DNA from: Anaeromyces robustus
Lineage: Eukaryota > Neocallimastigomycota > Neocallimastigomycetes > Neocallimastigales > Neocallimastigaceae
NCBI GenBank assembly: GCA_002104895.1
Contig: MCFG01000113.1
Location: 88,501-152,500 of the forward strand
Length of the DNA stretch: 64,000 bases
Direction of reading: 5' to 3'
Positions 27,414 to 61,204 of this stretch are shown one piece after another. Below the pieces are notes generated by a model that saw only the letters and a list, made by a program, of their open reading frames with translations, did no database searches and was not told where the DNA came from. Position 1 is the first letter of the stretch. Each line of letters begins with the position of its first letter. Both the position numbers and the translations under genes were made by a program.

Positions 27414-27674
27414 TCTTATTTAATTATTTAATTATTTATTTTTTAATAATAGTTATACAATATTATATGTTATTTATTATATGTAATTACAAAATAATGT
27501 AGTTATATTATTATAATTTAATAAATATGTGCTGCTATTCATAGATAAAATATGTATGTAATGTAGATAAAAAATATTTATGTATAAAAGAATAAATAAA
27601 AAAAAGGACAAAATCAATAGTATAAAGTTCTTTGTTATTTTTTTTTTTTTTTAGGTATATATGGATTAATTAAT
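27300..27674. other. short spacer between convergent 3' ends
   Basis: 375 bp of AT-rich DNA with an AT dinucleotide tract (27380-27405) and a T-run (27640-27652). It must hold the polyadenylation signals of both YAE1 and the kinesin gene, but none can be singled out. Confidence 0.6.
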
Positions 27675-28136
27675 TCATTGTTGATTGCAAGTATCAGGGC
27701 TTTCATTTTTTACATGAATATTTCTTTTTTCAGCAAATTTATTTCTTTGGTTCTTTTTTGGAATCTGTTATTCAAATAATAAAATTATAAAATTTAAGTT
27801 TATTATTATTACTCATCTTATTATCATTATTATTATATTTAAAATATGCATATTATTTTGTAATATCTATAAAGATTTACTTTAACATCATCATCACTGT
27901 CAGGCTTAATATTACTTTGAGAATTTGTTCTTTCTTTCAAGTACCTATTTGATCTTTGATGCCTAAGGAAAAATGGACTGTTGTTTTCATTATTATTTTC
28001 ATTTTGAACATCACCAATAGTTGATTTTAAATTTGTTTCATTACTGCTATAATCATTTTCCTAATACAAATTATTTATTTATAAATCATTTATTTTTTAA
28101 AAATTATTATTATGATGAAATATTAGTATTGGTGTC

Positions 28137-28167
<31 letters not shown>

Positions 28168-28898
28168 TTGATATTGATATTGATATTAATTATTATAGCT
28201 ATTTACATTTGATTTTTGAAGTTTCTGTTTTAACATTTTATTTTCATTACGTTCTTGTTGAAGAAGTTGACGCGAATGAGATAAATCTATATAAATTTAT
28301 CATAATATTTATTTATTAATTTTTAATTTTTTTTTTTTTTTATTTTATTTTATTTATTTTTTATTTATTTATTAATTTATTAGTTTATTTTTTATTAATT
28401 ATTAATTTATTAAAGTACCATTTTCATATACTAATTTCTGTGTTTGATTTTCTTTCTTTAAACGAGCTATCTCAGATCTTAATCTTTCAGATTCAGATTT
28501 TGCAATTTCTAATAAAAATACTTCTTTTTCTTTATCTGAATTGATACTTTCTTTTTTAATTATTGGCTTTTCTTCATTTGATTTAACAATTTGGCGATGA
28601 AGCTCTCTCTTAGTGTATTCCAATGAACTATTTAATTATAAATTTTAAATATTTATAAAAATTTCATAGTATAATTAAAACATAAATTCACTTTAATTCA
28701 TATATCATATTAAATTAATTATAAATTATTAAAAAGTTTTTAAATAAATTTATTTTTACCTTTCCATCATTCTTATTTTTCCTTCAAGTTCTTGTATTTG
28801 ATATACATAACTTCTTGATTCATTTTCTTTTAAAGATAGTTGTTTTTGAAGAGTAGAAATTAAATTTTCTTTTTTCTATATATATGAAATATTGTTTC

Positions 28899-28952
<54 letters not shown>

Positions 28953-30004
28953 TATATATATCTTGAAATATATAATGAATAAATTAATTAATAAGTTAAC
29001 CTGTGATTCGTTTTGCTTTTGTTCAGGGTTTTCATCATTATTTTTATTAAGACTTATAAAAGCTTCATATGTTAATAGTTTTCCACTTTTAATTAATTTT
29101 TCAGTTTCATCTAAAACATTATTCTTTTCTGAGAGTTCAGAATTTAAAGATGATATTTTTTCTTCATAAGAATCAATCTTTTTTTGATAATCATCTATAT
29201 AAATTTGATGTTGTATACATAAACTATCTATCTCATATTGCTTTTCTGCAACAACTTGTTCTTTTTCTTTTTCAAGAATTTCAATCTTTATTATTGTCAT
29301 TATTATATTTATTATGATATTTATTATTATTTAATTATTAAAATATATATATATATTATTAAAATTTTTGATAATACTTTTTTAATATACAAATATATAA
29401 ATATAAAAATATAAATTAATACCTTTTCCATAGTATTTAATTCTTGTAATTGTTTATCTCTTGTAAGCTTTTCTATTTGGGTATTTAATTTATCAATATT
29501 ATCTTGTAAACTTTTTAATTCAGATTTATCTTCAGTTTTTTCATTTAATTCCTTTATTTTTAATTGTAATTGTGTAATTTCTAAAGATTTTTCTTGCAAT
29601 ATCTATTAAATATTATATATAATGTAAATTGACATTAATTTTTATTTTTAATAATTATACCTTTCTTTATATAAAACTTATAATATATAATATATGAATT
29701 ACAGTTTCTTTTTCAATCTTCAACATATTTTCCTTTTCATAATCAATCTTCAATGAACTAATCTCTTGTTCCATTTTCTATAAAGTTATATAATATGCAT
29801 ATATATTAAATATATATTTATAAGTAATAATATTTATTATAAAATATAATATTTACCTCAACTTTTTCAATATTTAATGTTTTTTGATCCATCATTTCTT
29901 TTTCAAGAACTTCTATTCTCTTTTTACTTATTTCCTGTGCTTTTGCTAATGCTTATTTTTTCGAATAAATATATTTAATTATTATATATTCTATTTTATT
30001 ATTA

Positions 30005-30057
<53 letters not shown>

Positions 30058-30845
30058 TCTATTATTAATTAATTCTACCTTCATTGTTCTTTGAAATTTG
30101 ATGTTCAGCTTTTAATTTGAAAACATTGAATTCTTGGATCATTGTTAAACATTCCTTTAAATTTATATTAAAATATTAAATATTATCAATTTAAATAAAA
30201 ATATTTTATAGAAATTATAGTTATAATAATGAGAAAAAAAATTTTACTTGTTCTTTTTGTTTTAGTGCAACTTCCAATTGTTTGATAATCAAAGAATCAT
30301 GCTTTAATTTTTCTGATAAGTTTTCGTTATCTTCTCTTAATTTCTAATAATATTATATATATTAGATAAAAATTACATATAAATTTATTAAAATTATTAC
30401 TTAAATAACAATAATTTACTTTAAATTCATTTGAAGCTTGTTTGAATTTTTCATCAAGTTTTGAGTTTAAACTATTTCTTTTAAGAGTATCTAGAAAATA
30501 TTAATTGTTAAATATATTGTTAATATATAATTGTTATATATTTTAATATTATAGCTAATTACCTTGCTTTAATTTCGTGTATTCATCATTTAATACTTTA
30601 TGTTCTATTGTTATATTAAATATTTAAATATTTTATATTAATGTAATAAAAATAAGTATATTTATTTTATATACAATTTTTAAAATAAATTTATTATTTA
30701 CATTTATTGCTTATATTTACCTTGTTGAATCATTTTATTTTTTTCAGTTAATGTCTTCAACTCTATATAAATTTAAATTTATAATATGAAGTATTTATTT
30801 AAAATAAATTATAAAAAAATTTTTTATAAAATATTAGTTTTAATA

Positions 30846-30877
<32 letters not shown>

Positions 30878-33800
30878 TTACCATGTTTTAATCCTTCTAT
30901 TATCGCGTAATCATGATTTTTCTTTTTCTTAATTTCTTCTAGTTCTTTATCAGCAATTCTATGGAGACGTTCTCTATCTTCTAAAGTAGTACGTAGTGTT
31001 TCCGCTTCTGTAGTTAACGATTGGAACCTAGTATTAAGATGTTCATAATCAGCAATATATTTTTTATTCTTTTGACATTCTTGCTCATATTTACTTTGAG
31101 ATTCATTGAACCTTACTCTTATACTCTGAAGTTCATGATACATATCAGTTGCAGCTCTATTTTCATCTTCATATAGTTTTCTTAATCTTTCATTTTCTGC
31201 AGAAACATTATTATATCTATCTTCAGATTGTTTCATGGCTTCAGTTATATTTTGGTTTTTGTTTACAATATTTTTTAAATCTTGAAGTTCACAATAAAAT
31301 GATCTTGATTTTTCTTCTTCTTCTTTTAATGACCGTTGGATACGCTCTTTTTCAGCTATTAAATTTTTATTATGTTCTTCAGAAGTATGATAATTTTCAA
31401 GTAAATTTTGATATTTATTATTTTCCATTTCACATTCTTTTTGAATCAAATTATATTGGGTTCTAATATCCTGCAATTCATGATACATTGTTCTTGAAGC
31501 AACTTCATTATCATCTAAATTTTGTCTTAATGATTCATTTTCATTCATAGTTTTATTATATCTTTCTTCAAGCTGTTGACAAGTATCCAACAAATCTCTA
31601 CATTTATTCTGTTGTAAATCACATTCGTTCTGAAGCTCAGAGTATTTTTTCCTCATATCTTGAAGTTCATGGTACATAGCTCTTGAAACAATTTCGCTAT
31701 CAGAGTAACTTTTACGTAATCTTTCATTTTCAGCTAGAATATTCTCATATTTCTCTGATTGTTCATTCAATTCTTGATTATTTCTTTCTAATTCAGATAG
31801 TCTTGTTAGTAAAACATTCTTTTCTTGTGTTTGTTCTTCCATATTTACTCTTAATTCTTCATTTAATCTATTCAAATGTTCCGATTTATTTGTTTCTGAT
31901 TCTAACGTTTGATTTAAAAGTTTTAATTGATTTTGAAGATTTTGTTCATTTATTTGAGATATAACTAAATCGTTTTTAAGTTTCTTCATCTCTTCATTAT
32001 CTATTTCATCAATATTTTGATTATTATTTTTACTATTATTTTCATTTTTTATATTATTTAATTCGTTTTCAATCTTTTTATAATTTTCATTAACTTCAGT
32101 TAATTCTGCAATTTGTTGTTTATATTCATTTATTTGATTCTTATATTCTTCCATTTTTACTAAATTTAATTCGTAATATTCCTGAACTTGTCTATTTTCA
32201 TTTTCTAATTCATTATATTTAGTTTTATATTCCTCTAATTCATTATTAAATCTTTCATTCTCCTTTTTAATAGAATCAATATAATCTTGATTATTATCAT
32301 TATTTTTAATTTTTAACTTTTCAACAAGTTCTTCTTTTTCATATAAGATATCCTGGTTAACTCTTTTTAATTTTTCAATCAAAATATTCTTTTCATTGAT
32401 TTCTTGTTTATATTTCATGTTTAACTCATTTTTTACTTGTTCATCAATATCTTGATTATTCTCATTTTCAACGTCATTATTATTATTTTCAAATTCTGAT
32501 TCATTATCATTTTTAGGATTATTTAATTTTTTATTTAATTCTTTCGTTAAAATTTCAATTTTATTTTTATAACTCAAAATTTTATTATTAATTATTGTTA
32601 TATCATTGAAATTTATTTCATTTATATCACCAGCAGTAAAATGAGATGAAACTTTTGTTCTGTCAGAATCCGAAATAAAGCTTCTACTATCTTCATTTTG
32701 ATTATCGCTCCTTTTTAATTGTTCATACGATAATGTTAATTGGTTAACCTTATCTTCATAATCTTTAGTCATTTGGGTGATTTGTTCTTTATGACCTTGA
32801 AGACATCTTTCATGAATCTCCTCTAAATTTTTCAATTTCTCATCTTTATTATTAATTGATTTTGTTTGGGATTCATATTTTGATTTTAATTTTTCATAAT
32901 CTACACTTAATGATCGAATAGTATCTTCTTTTTCATTTATTATTTCTTTATTATTTCTTAAGTCTTCTTTTAATTTTCTAACAGCCATATCAGAATTATC
33001 CTTAATAATTTTATTTTGTTCTTTTAAATTAGAAATTACTGAATCTTTTTCTTTCAATTCACTTTTTATATTTGTTAATTCTTGTAAATAATCACCTTTT
33101 GATTCAATATCACTTTTTAATTGGTCCATTTCCATTTTTAACTTTTTAATATATTCATCTTTCTGTTCTATATTTTCTTTAATATTTTTTAATTCTGTAA
33201 TTTTTTTATTTTTTTCGTCTACTAATTGTTTATAATGATTGCATTCATTTCTCATATCTTTTAGAACATCATCTTTTTCTTTAGTATCTTTCGTATCTTC
33301 AATATATTTATTCAAGCTTAATATCTTATTGTCTTTTTCACATATTATTTCTTTAAATTTTTTCTTTTCTTCATTTAAGGCGTCTATTTCTATATCTTTT
33401 TCATTAATAGTTTTTATATAATAATCATTATTAATATTATTTTTTTTATTATTTTCACTCTCCATTGAACTATGCTCCAACTTTTTTATTTTTTCATTTA
33501 ATTCTTTTATAATATTATCTTTTTCTATGAATAGTTCATTATTCCTTTTTTGATCATCCTTTTCCTTCTCGATATACAATTTATGTTGTTGCTTATATTT
33601 TTCGATAATTTTTTTCTGCTCACTAACTTTTTGTTTATTCTGTTTTAATTCATCATTAATTTGTACAATATTCTCTTCTTTTTCTTTAATAATAAACTCG
33701 CTTTGTTTAAATTGTTCATTAATATATTCGTATTTCTTTTTAATGTTATCTATTTCATTATTTTTTTCATTCATTTTATTATTAAAATCTTTTGTCAATT

Positions 33801-36800
33801 GTTTGATGTCTTCTTTTTCTGAAAGAAGTAATTCATTTTCCTCTATTAATCTAATAACCTGTTCAGATTTCTCAGATATTGATTGTTCATATTTTTCAGT
33901 TAATTGATTTAATTTATCGTCTTTTTTTGCGATAGTTGCTTGATAATCATTGTTTAATTGTGAAATTGTTGAATCTTTATCAAGTAATATTGTTTCATAT
34001 TGTTCTTTTAATTTATCGATAGATTCATTGGATTGTATATTTTCTATTTTCGCTTTTTCCTTAATTTCATTTATTTTATTTTCATAATCATTAATTTGTT
34101 TATGTAACTAATATATATATATAATATAATTTAATTTATTAATATATTTAATAAATAATAATATTTTATACGAAATTTTTAAAAAAAAAATTAAATTAAA
34201 AATAAAAATAAAAATAAAAAAATATATGTACATTATTTATAGTGTTTTGTAATGTTTGAATTTCATTTGATGATGAATCTACTTGTGCTATGAGATCATT
34301 AATTTGAATATCTCTTTCATTTATACATTCTTTTTGTTCTGCTAATACATTTTGTAATTCCATAAATTTTTCTTGATAATCAACTACTTTTTCTTCAAGC
34401 TAAATGTAATAATTACACAAAAAATTTATTACTATCAATATTAATAATAACAACATTTTTAATTAAAAATAATACAAACCTGGAATACTTGTTGCTCTAC
34501 TTTTGTTACATTCTCTGACGATTGTTTATACTGTATTGTTAAATCTTCTATTCTTTCTTCATGTTCAATTTTCATTGTTTCTATTGATTTTTCATGTGAA
34601 TTTTGATTTTCTTTAATGGTTTTTTCATATTGATCAATCATTTCATTTAACTAATTCGATATAAATTAAAAAAATTATTATTAATATATACATACATATA
34701 TACATTGTTAAAAATTAATATTTAATTAATAATGAAAAATTACCTCAATGATTTTTTTCTTATCCATTTCAATTTCATTTGTTAATTGTTCAATTGACTT
34801 TTTTTGATCTTCATTAAATATTTCAATCTAATTTTTATAAAATATATATATAACAAAGCCATTATTATTATTATAATAATTAACTAAAATAAATCAAAAA
34901 AAAAAAAAAAAAAAATAAAAATAAAAAAAAACCTTTTTATTCTCTTCTTCTAAATGTTTTATCTTATTTAAATCAATTGTTTTATCATCATTTAATTTAT
35001 CGATTTCTGTCTGTAATTTCTGAAGTGACAAATCTTTAGTTTTATGTTCATTTTTCAATGATTCGATTTTTGAAGTAAGTTCATTTAAATCATTATCAGC
35101 CTTAAATAATATTAATTAAAAAAAATAAAATATTTTAATACAAATATTTTAATAATATTAATTAATTAAAATATCAAACCTTTTGCTTAATATCATCCGA
35201 ATAATCTAACTTTTTTTTATATTCATCAATATTTATTTTTAAATTATATATTTCATCTTCTTTTTCCTTAATTATAGTATCTAAATCATTTTTACTCTTT
35301 TTGAACATGTTATTTTCCTTTTTAAGTTCATTTATTTGATTTGTCATTGTTTCAATATTATTTTCTAGCTATATAAAAGATAATTAATTAATATTAATTA
35401 ATATTACGCTTATTTAAACACGTAAATATAATTTAAATATTATTTTTACCCTTTCAATATATTTTGGATCTATTAATAATTCATCTGTTTGAATAGCACT
35501 GGTTATAAATAACTTAGTATCTGAAATTAAATTCTTTAAATTGTTGATTGTCATTCTAATACTGTTAATATCATCTTCATTCAATTCTTCTATATTATCA
35601 TCTTCATTTAAAATACTATTTAGCTTTGAAATCAATTTAATAGCTTTATTATTAACATTATTTTCTTCTACTAATTTTAAATAATTTTCTTCAGTGCATT
35701 TCAATTTATTTAATAAATCATTATTATCTTTATTCATTTTTTCAATTTTTTCTTTATATTCTACTTCTTTCTCGTTTAATAAGTTTATCATCGAATTGCA
35801 TTTTTCTTCAATATTTTTATATTTTTCAATTTCATTTGATTGCTTTTGAAAGATCTATTAGATTTATATAATTATTTATTTTTTTAAATAATAAATAACA
35901 AATATATAAATTAATTATATAAATTATCAATTGACAAATTAAAAAAAGTTTAATACAATAAATAATTATTTTAATATTTATCATACTTCATTAAATGCCT
36001 TCCTTTCTAATTTTAAATAATCTTCGTCTTTTTCAAATTTAACAGAATAACGTTCAATAATCATTTTAGCATCACTGACAGTATTCAATAATTGTTTAAT
36101 ATAATTTTTTACATTCTAAAAAAAAAAATTAAATAAAGTTAATAAATATAAGTTTGTAAATTATATTTTATAATACAATAACATACATTTAATTCTTCAG
36201 GAACAAATTCTAATTTGGTAGGATCACATAAATTTTCGATACCATTAAAAAGATTTTTAATATGCAATTCATGATTAACCTGTTATAAATAAAAAAAACT
36301 AATTAGTATATCTTATTAACAACTTAAAAATAGAAATTGCTATGCTATATTACTTCTTTTTCTACTTTTTCTTCCAGTTGTTTTGCAATTAATTCATTAT
36401 GTTGTTCTAATTCATTAATCTTGTTGATATATTCGTTAGGTATTGCTTTTAATTGTTCTAGATTCTCCATTAATTTTGCCTATAAAGTTTTTTAAATATT
36501 TAATAATTAATACATTTTTTATTTGTTGAATTTATATATAATTAATATATCATTAATTTTCTTTTTTATTTTAAAAAATATTTTTATTAAATGATACTCA
36601 TTTTTTTTTTTTTTTTTTTTTTTTTTGTTTATTTATTTATTTATTTATTTATTTATTACCTCATGTTGTTCTTTTTCCTCTAATTTCTTCATCATTGCGA
36701 TATTATGTTCTTTAATCTATATAAAGAATAATATATTAAAAATTAATAAATAAAAAAATAATATATAAAAATGAATAAAATAAATAAAAAATAATATAAT

Positions 36801-38894
36801 ATAATATTAACAATATAAATAATTTCAATAAAAAAAATACCTTGCTTAATTCATTTAATCGATCTTGAGTTTGAATCTTAATAACAATAAATATATAATT
36901 ATAATTAAATAATAATTCACATTATTTTTCTTATATCATTTTTGTTATATTGTATTAATATATTGTATTAAATTTTTCTTACTTCCTGGAGTTGTTTTTT
37001 TAATGAACTTATTTCTTTCTTATATTTTTTTAATAATGCTTCGTCTGAAACAATCTATCATAATAATAAAATTATTATATATTGAAATGCTTAGTTTTAT
37101 AAATTTATTTTTAAGAATCTATAAAGCAATACTTACTTCGTTAACTTCAGGTTTATTTTGGATTGTCTTCGCTCTAATTGCAAATTTTAATGTACTATGT
37201 GTTTCTTCTTGATAATCACTAGATGGAGTAATAGTACAAATAATTGCTGTTCTTGCATTACCACCTAATGAAGGTTGCAATATTCTTGTTAATTTTGAAT
37301 CTCTATATGGAATATGAGCACTTGTTTTAATAATAAAATAAAAATAACAAATATTAAGATATTTAATATTTATTTCTTTTCTATCTTTGTTTATCGAAAT
37401 ATATTTTGATAGATAAATTACTTATCATTTCCTTCTGAAAGCTTTGCAATAACTACACCTAACGTAAATAAACTTAAATTAATATGAACACCTTCTTTTA
37501 CTTGTTGGGCATCACCTCCAAGCTGTGAAACTCTTTCAGAACCAGCTAAATCAACAAGATTCTTGCAAATAAATATATAATATATTTAGTAAATTAAATA
37601 TTAACCAAAAATTAATTTTATATATAATAATTAACTTACTAAATGAGAAACCTTAATTGCAGAATCATTATTTGCTTCATTATTATTATTCTTTTCTCTA
37701 CTTTCAATAATCTATTTAATAAAAAAAAAATAATAATAATTAAATATATAATTTATATCAAAATATAAAATATAATCTTTTACGTTTACAATAACTTTAT
37801 AATAATACCATTCTAAAAATTGTGTGAGATCTACTACTATGTTCATTCATATTTGTTTGACCAGTATGTCTAAAATCTTTTATATTTGAATTTTAATATT
37901 TAATCAATTTATAATTTTAATTTAAATTATAATAACAAAAATTTACCATCCCCCTTTTTTAATAAATTAGCAACTTCTTCAGGATTTAAAACAATGTCCT
38001 CAGTCAAATCATCGACATAAAATTCATTCTTAAATATATAAATTATAAAGTTAAATGATGAAATTTGATTTAAATTCTTAAAAAAATTACTTACATTTTT
38101 CATATGAATTTTTAAATTATCATGTGTAGGGTTTAATAAATCTTTAATTTTTTCATTATAAATTTCTAAATATGATACTCTTAAAAGATATTCTCTATCG
38201 GGTGTCTAACGATTATATATTAACAATTTTTAATTAATCCTAATACTTATGAATAATATATTTTAAAATATTTATAAAAGATATATTGAATTTTACATTT
38301 TGAATTATTTGAAAAATATCATGGATGGCACGAGGAATAATTCCAGGATCATTTCTATCACCATGCATTGTATGTGTTTTTCCAGATGATGTTTGACCAT
38401 ATGCAAACACCGTACCTAAAGGTTTATATATATAAGTAATTCATTGTATTTTTAAAAATTAAAATTATAAAAATTAATAAAAAATAAATTAATTATTACT
38501 CCAACTATTATATAAAATTAATAATGTTTTAAAAAATTACCATTAAAACCATCCATAGTTGAACAAATTATATGTCTTACAAATGAATTATATACTTCTT
38601 CTGTATTTGATTCAACATTAAATATTTTATCTTTTTATATTATTGAAGTATGATATAATTAAATAATTATTTAATAATTATATAATCAATTTAAAAATTT
38701 GTTACACATCTTTATACCATTAATAAAAAATTTAAAATCCTACCAACACAATATGAAGACCCTGTTAAAACTTTTGATTCTGTCTGATATATTACATTTC
38801 CTTTACAAGTCCACACTGAAGTGTCATCTTGAGGTAAAGGTCTTATTCTAATGGCTACATGAATATTATCCATTGACGTTGATAATTGTTTCAT
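27675..38894 (-). CDS. kinesin-7 / CENP-E-like motor, ~36 exons, ~2,500 aa
   Basis: Motor exons are 38894-38744, 38630-38541, 38415-38297, 38205-38095, 38028-37947, 37876-37809, 37711-37640, 37561-37422 and 37320-37137. They join in frame to 339 residues. Landmarks: IRPLPQD, YNSFV...[24 protein letters not shown] (P-loop GQTSSGKT), [12 protein letters not shown], switch I NEHSSRSH, switch II DLAGSE, and [13 protein letters not shown]. Exon 37054-36983 encodes the neck, [20 protein letters not shown], characteristic of CENP-E. The rest is heptad-rich coiled coil in some 25 small exons plus one of ~3.2 kb (about 34109-30881), ending in a polar tail (stop 27675-27677). CENP-E carries chromosomes at kinetochores in animals; the same role here is inferred. 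Tail exon borders are approximate and were not all phase-checked. Confidence 0.9.
28902..28946. repeat. poly(A) tract in a kinesin intron
   Basis: About 45 consecutive A residues on the plus strand, read as poly(T) in the kinesin transcript. It sits within an intron of the coiled-coil region and may act as an oversized polypyrimidine tract. Confidence 0.9.
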
Positions 38895-52623
<13,729 letters not shown>

Positions 52624-53371
52624 ATTTATGTATATATATTAAATATATGTTCCCAAGTAAACACTAATATTAAAAATAACATCAACAAAAATACAACTTC
52701 TTTAAATAATTATTATACAGCTATTTTAATTAAAATAACAATCATTCAAAAAAAAAAAATCCTCAATTAAAAAAAAAAATAATAATGAGTATATTTATTA
52801 ATAAAAAAAAATCTATTTAAACATACAATATTTATTTATTTTTAAATATAATAAATATTAAAATGTATATAAATATAAATATAAATATAAATATATGACA
52901 CAAAAAAATAAAATAAAATAAAATAAATACAAAATATTTGTATCAATATTTAATTTTATATATATATATATTTTTTATATTTTTTTTATTATTTTTTTTT
53001 TTTTTATAATATTTATTGATTTATTTATTGATTTATATTTATTAACTTATATCAATTTATATTTAAAGAAATGAATTATTATTATTATTATATATTATAT
53101 ATATGAAAAAAGAATGAAATAATAATAATAATAATAATAATAATAATTTTATTATAATATTACATATAAATATTAATATTTTAAAATATTTAAAATTATT
53201 ATATTATTATATAGTTTCTTTATATATATATTTGTTGTTAACGCTTTATTTTAATTAATTTTTTTATTTATTTGTTTATTTTTTACTAATATATTATTTA
53301 ATATAATACTAAAATAATAAACATAAAAATTATAAACATTTTTTTAATAATATTATTACTAATATTTATAC

Positions 53372-53404
<33 letters not shown>

Positions 53405-53474
53405 TTTTATTATTATTATTATTACTATTATTATTATTATTATTTATGAATCTTATGATATAAAATATAATTCA
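52624..53474. other. spacer between convergent 3' ends
   Basis: 850 bp of AT-rich DNA with ATA, AAAAT and ATT runs (53133-53150, 53370-53445). No gene visible. It holds the 3' UTRs of the LRR gene and the inositol kinase gene. Confidence 0.65.
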
Positions 53475-58230
<4,756 letters not shown>

Positions 58231-58472
58231 TGTACTTAACTAAGATACTAATAAATAAATAAAAATGATATTCTTAAAAGGAATGGAATAAAATTAATTT
58301 TAACTTATTATTTAATACAAAACTATTATATATTGGAACACATTTAATTAATAAACATTATTAAAAAAATAACGTTATCCATTATATTACTATCCAATAT
58401 ACTATTTTATTATTACTATTAATTTTCTTATATTAATTATTGATTTTATCTTTGATATTGCTTTTATTTCTG

Positions 58473-58504
<32 letters not shown>

Positions 58505-58548
58505 GTGTATGTGTTTTTAGTTTATTATTATTATTATTATTTATTTAT

Positions 58549-58662
58549 TTTATATTGTTTTATTTTATTTTATTTTATTTTATTTTATTTTATTTTATTT
58601 TATTTTATTTTATTTTATTTTATTTTATTTTATTTTATTTTATTTTATTTTATTTATTTTAT
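58549..58662. repeat. (TTTTA)n pentanucleotide array
   Basis: About 22 units of TTTTA, complementary in motif to the AAAAT array at 14.5-14.8 kb. Confidence 0.95.
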
Positions 58663-58927
58663 TTTATTTTTTATTTTGTTTTGTTTTGTTTTATTTTGTT
58701 TTGTTTTAACGTTTTTTTGTTTTTTTTTTATTGTATTTTTCAATTTTGCTTTTCGTTATTGTTTTGTTCTTTGAGTTTTAATTATTTATCTATGGATAAT
58801 AGTTATAATTTTATTGTCTTTATATTTAATTATTATCGTTATTACACAGTATATTTGTATTTCGTGCTTTTAAATTAATAAAAATGAATGAATATGCGAA
58901 TATAAAATATTAATTAATGAATTAACA

Positions 58928-58983
58928 ATAATTAATTAATTAATTAATTAATTAATTAATCAATTAATTAATTAATTAATTAA
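58928..58983. repeat. (TTAA)n array
   Basis: Fourteen TTAA units with one substitution (near 58961). The motif is self-complementary. Confidence 0.92.
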
Positions 58984-59625
58984 TGGTTAATATAAAAAGA
59001 AATAAAAAAGATAATATTTATTAATAATATTTATATAGTATTCTAATAACTAATTAAATAAAGATATGGAAGAAAATAAATTAGTATAGAATATATAATA
59101 GTTTTATCAAGACTACCACCAATATTAAATTAATTTATCACGTAAAAATATAAGTATTCAATGTCTTTTAAATATCTTAAAATTCCATAATATTAGTGAT
59201 AATCCCATCATATATTTCAATTTTATATTTTATATATTAATATATATTAATATATATTTATATGATCTTATAATTATTCTTTATATAAAATTCTTAATTT
59301 GTCGTTATTTTAAGAGTCTTAAGATTATAATTATATTACATATATAGTTATCTTTTACTTTATTTCTTCTTAGTATATTTAATAATAATAATAATAATAT
59401 ATTAAAAAAAAGGATAAGCAATTAAAGATAATATACTATATAATAATATATATTATAATTTTGAATATTTTTATTTGTTATTTGTTCTTGTAATATTATT
59501 TATTATATGTTATGTTATTATATTATATGTTGTATATTATATATTATATATTATATATTATATATTATTTGTTATATATTATATGTTATTTATTATATGT
59601 TATTTGTTATATGTTATTTGTTATA

Positions 59626-59677
<52 letters not shown>

Positions 59678-60419
59678 GACAAATTTTATGGAAATTTTAA
59701 GAATGATTTTTTAACCTGTATTCAAATAATAAAAATATAATATACAATAAAATTAATAAAAAAATAATATACAATAATATTAATAGAAAAAATATAAATG
59801 GTATAATAACAATAGCATAATATTATTTTAAATATATAAATATTATATTTTTTCATAAAAATTATTTTTTACATTTTAAATTTAATTATAATTCTTTATT
59901 CTATTGAATATTGTTATAATTTAAATAATTTATTTATAAATAATAATCTATTCTTATATCAACTACTTAATTTTCTAATTAATAATCTATTCTCATATCT
60001 ACAATTTAATATTTTATAATTAATAATCAATTCTAGTATAAATTATCTACTTTTCTATCAATTCTTTATTTGTTTAATATTATTTTAATATTTATTCATT
60101 TATTATTGTTATTATTAATTTATTTATTTGTTTGTTTATTCATTTTTATTTTTCAAATTTAAATTATAATATTTAAAACTTACAATATTGTCAAAGAAAA
60201 TAATTTAAATTATTATTTTCAACTTCAACATTAAATATATTCAATTTTAATTAAGTATTTATTATCAGTTATAGTTAATAAAATATTTTTTAATATTAAA
60301 TCACTATCATTATACTAAATAGTATTTAAAAGACTTTTTTTTCTATAATTATAAAAATAAATAAATAAGCAAATAAATAAAAATTATTTAAAAAAAAAAT
60401 TAATTATAAAAATTAATTA

Positions 60420-60612
60420 AATTTATTTATTAATTTATTTATTCATTTATTTATTCATTTATTTATTCATTTATTAATTTATTTATTAATTTATTTATTC
60501 ATTTATTAATTTATTTATTCATTTATTTATTCATTTATTAATTTATTTATTCATTTATTTATTCATTTATTTATTTATTTATTTATTCATTTATTTATTC
60601 ATTTATTTATTG
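60420..60612. repeat. (TTTATTCATTTA)n minisatellite
   Basis: Tandem TTTATTCATTTA units interspersed with TTTATTAATTTA variants. A patterned derivative of the common TTTA repeat with a regular C or A substitution. Confidence 0.9.
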
Positions 60613-61153
60613 ATTTTATCTATTGTTTTTTAAATTATTATCTTTTTCCATACATATTTTTTTGTTATCAATTATACTAATTTTTTGATAATTTTGTTAT
60701 TCATAATTCTAGAATACAAAAATTGGAATAATCAACATAATTAATAATATAAAATTAAAATTATATAAATTATAAATTATTTATTAATATTAATAAATAA
60801 AGAAAAAAAACTACTATAATAAATAATATAATACATATTTCATAATCTAATTTATATTCATATACAACATTATATAGTAAATAATAATCACATATTTTAT
60901 CTATTATTTTGTTAAAAATTTTTTTCATCTTATTCAAAATAAATATGACCGTTAATGCTAATACTTTATTATTCAGAAAATTATATATAAATACAGATAT
61001 ATACATATTAATACCTTGGTAAAACAACATAATTATAATAATATTTATATTGTTTTTATTATTATTATATTATTATAAATTTACATAGTTGTTAATTTTC
61101 CTTTTTTTTTCTTTTTTTTAATAATTATTTCTCTTATCATTAATAGTTATCAT

Positions 61154-61204
<51 letters not shown>

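Noticed and set aside
58501-58878. 125-codon hydrophobic frame
   Set aside because: Mostly (TTTTA)n; no complex segment or start context.
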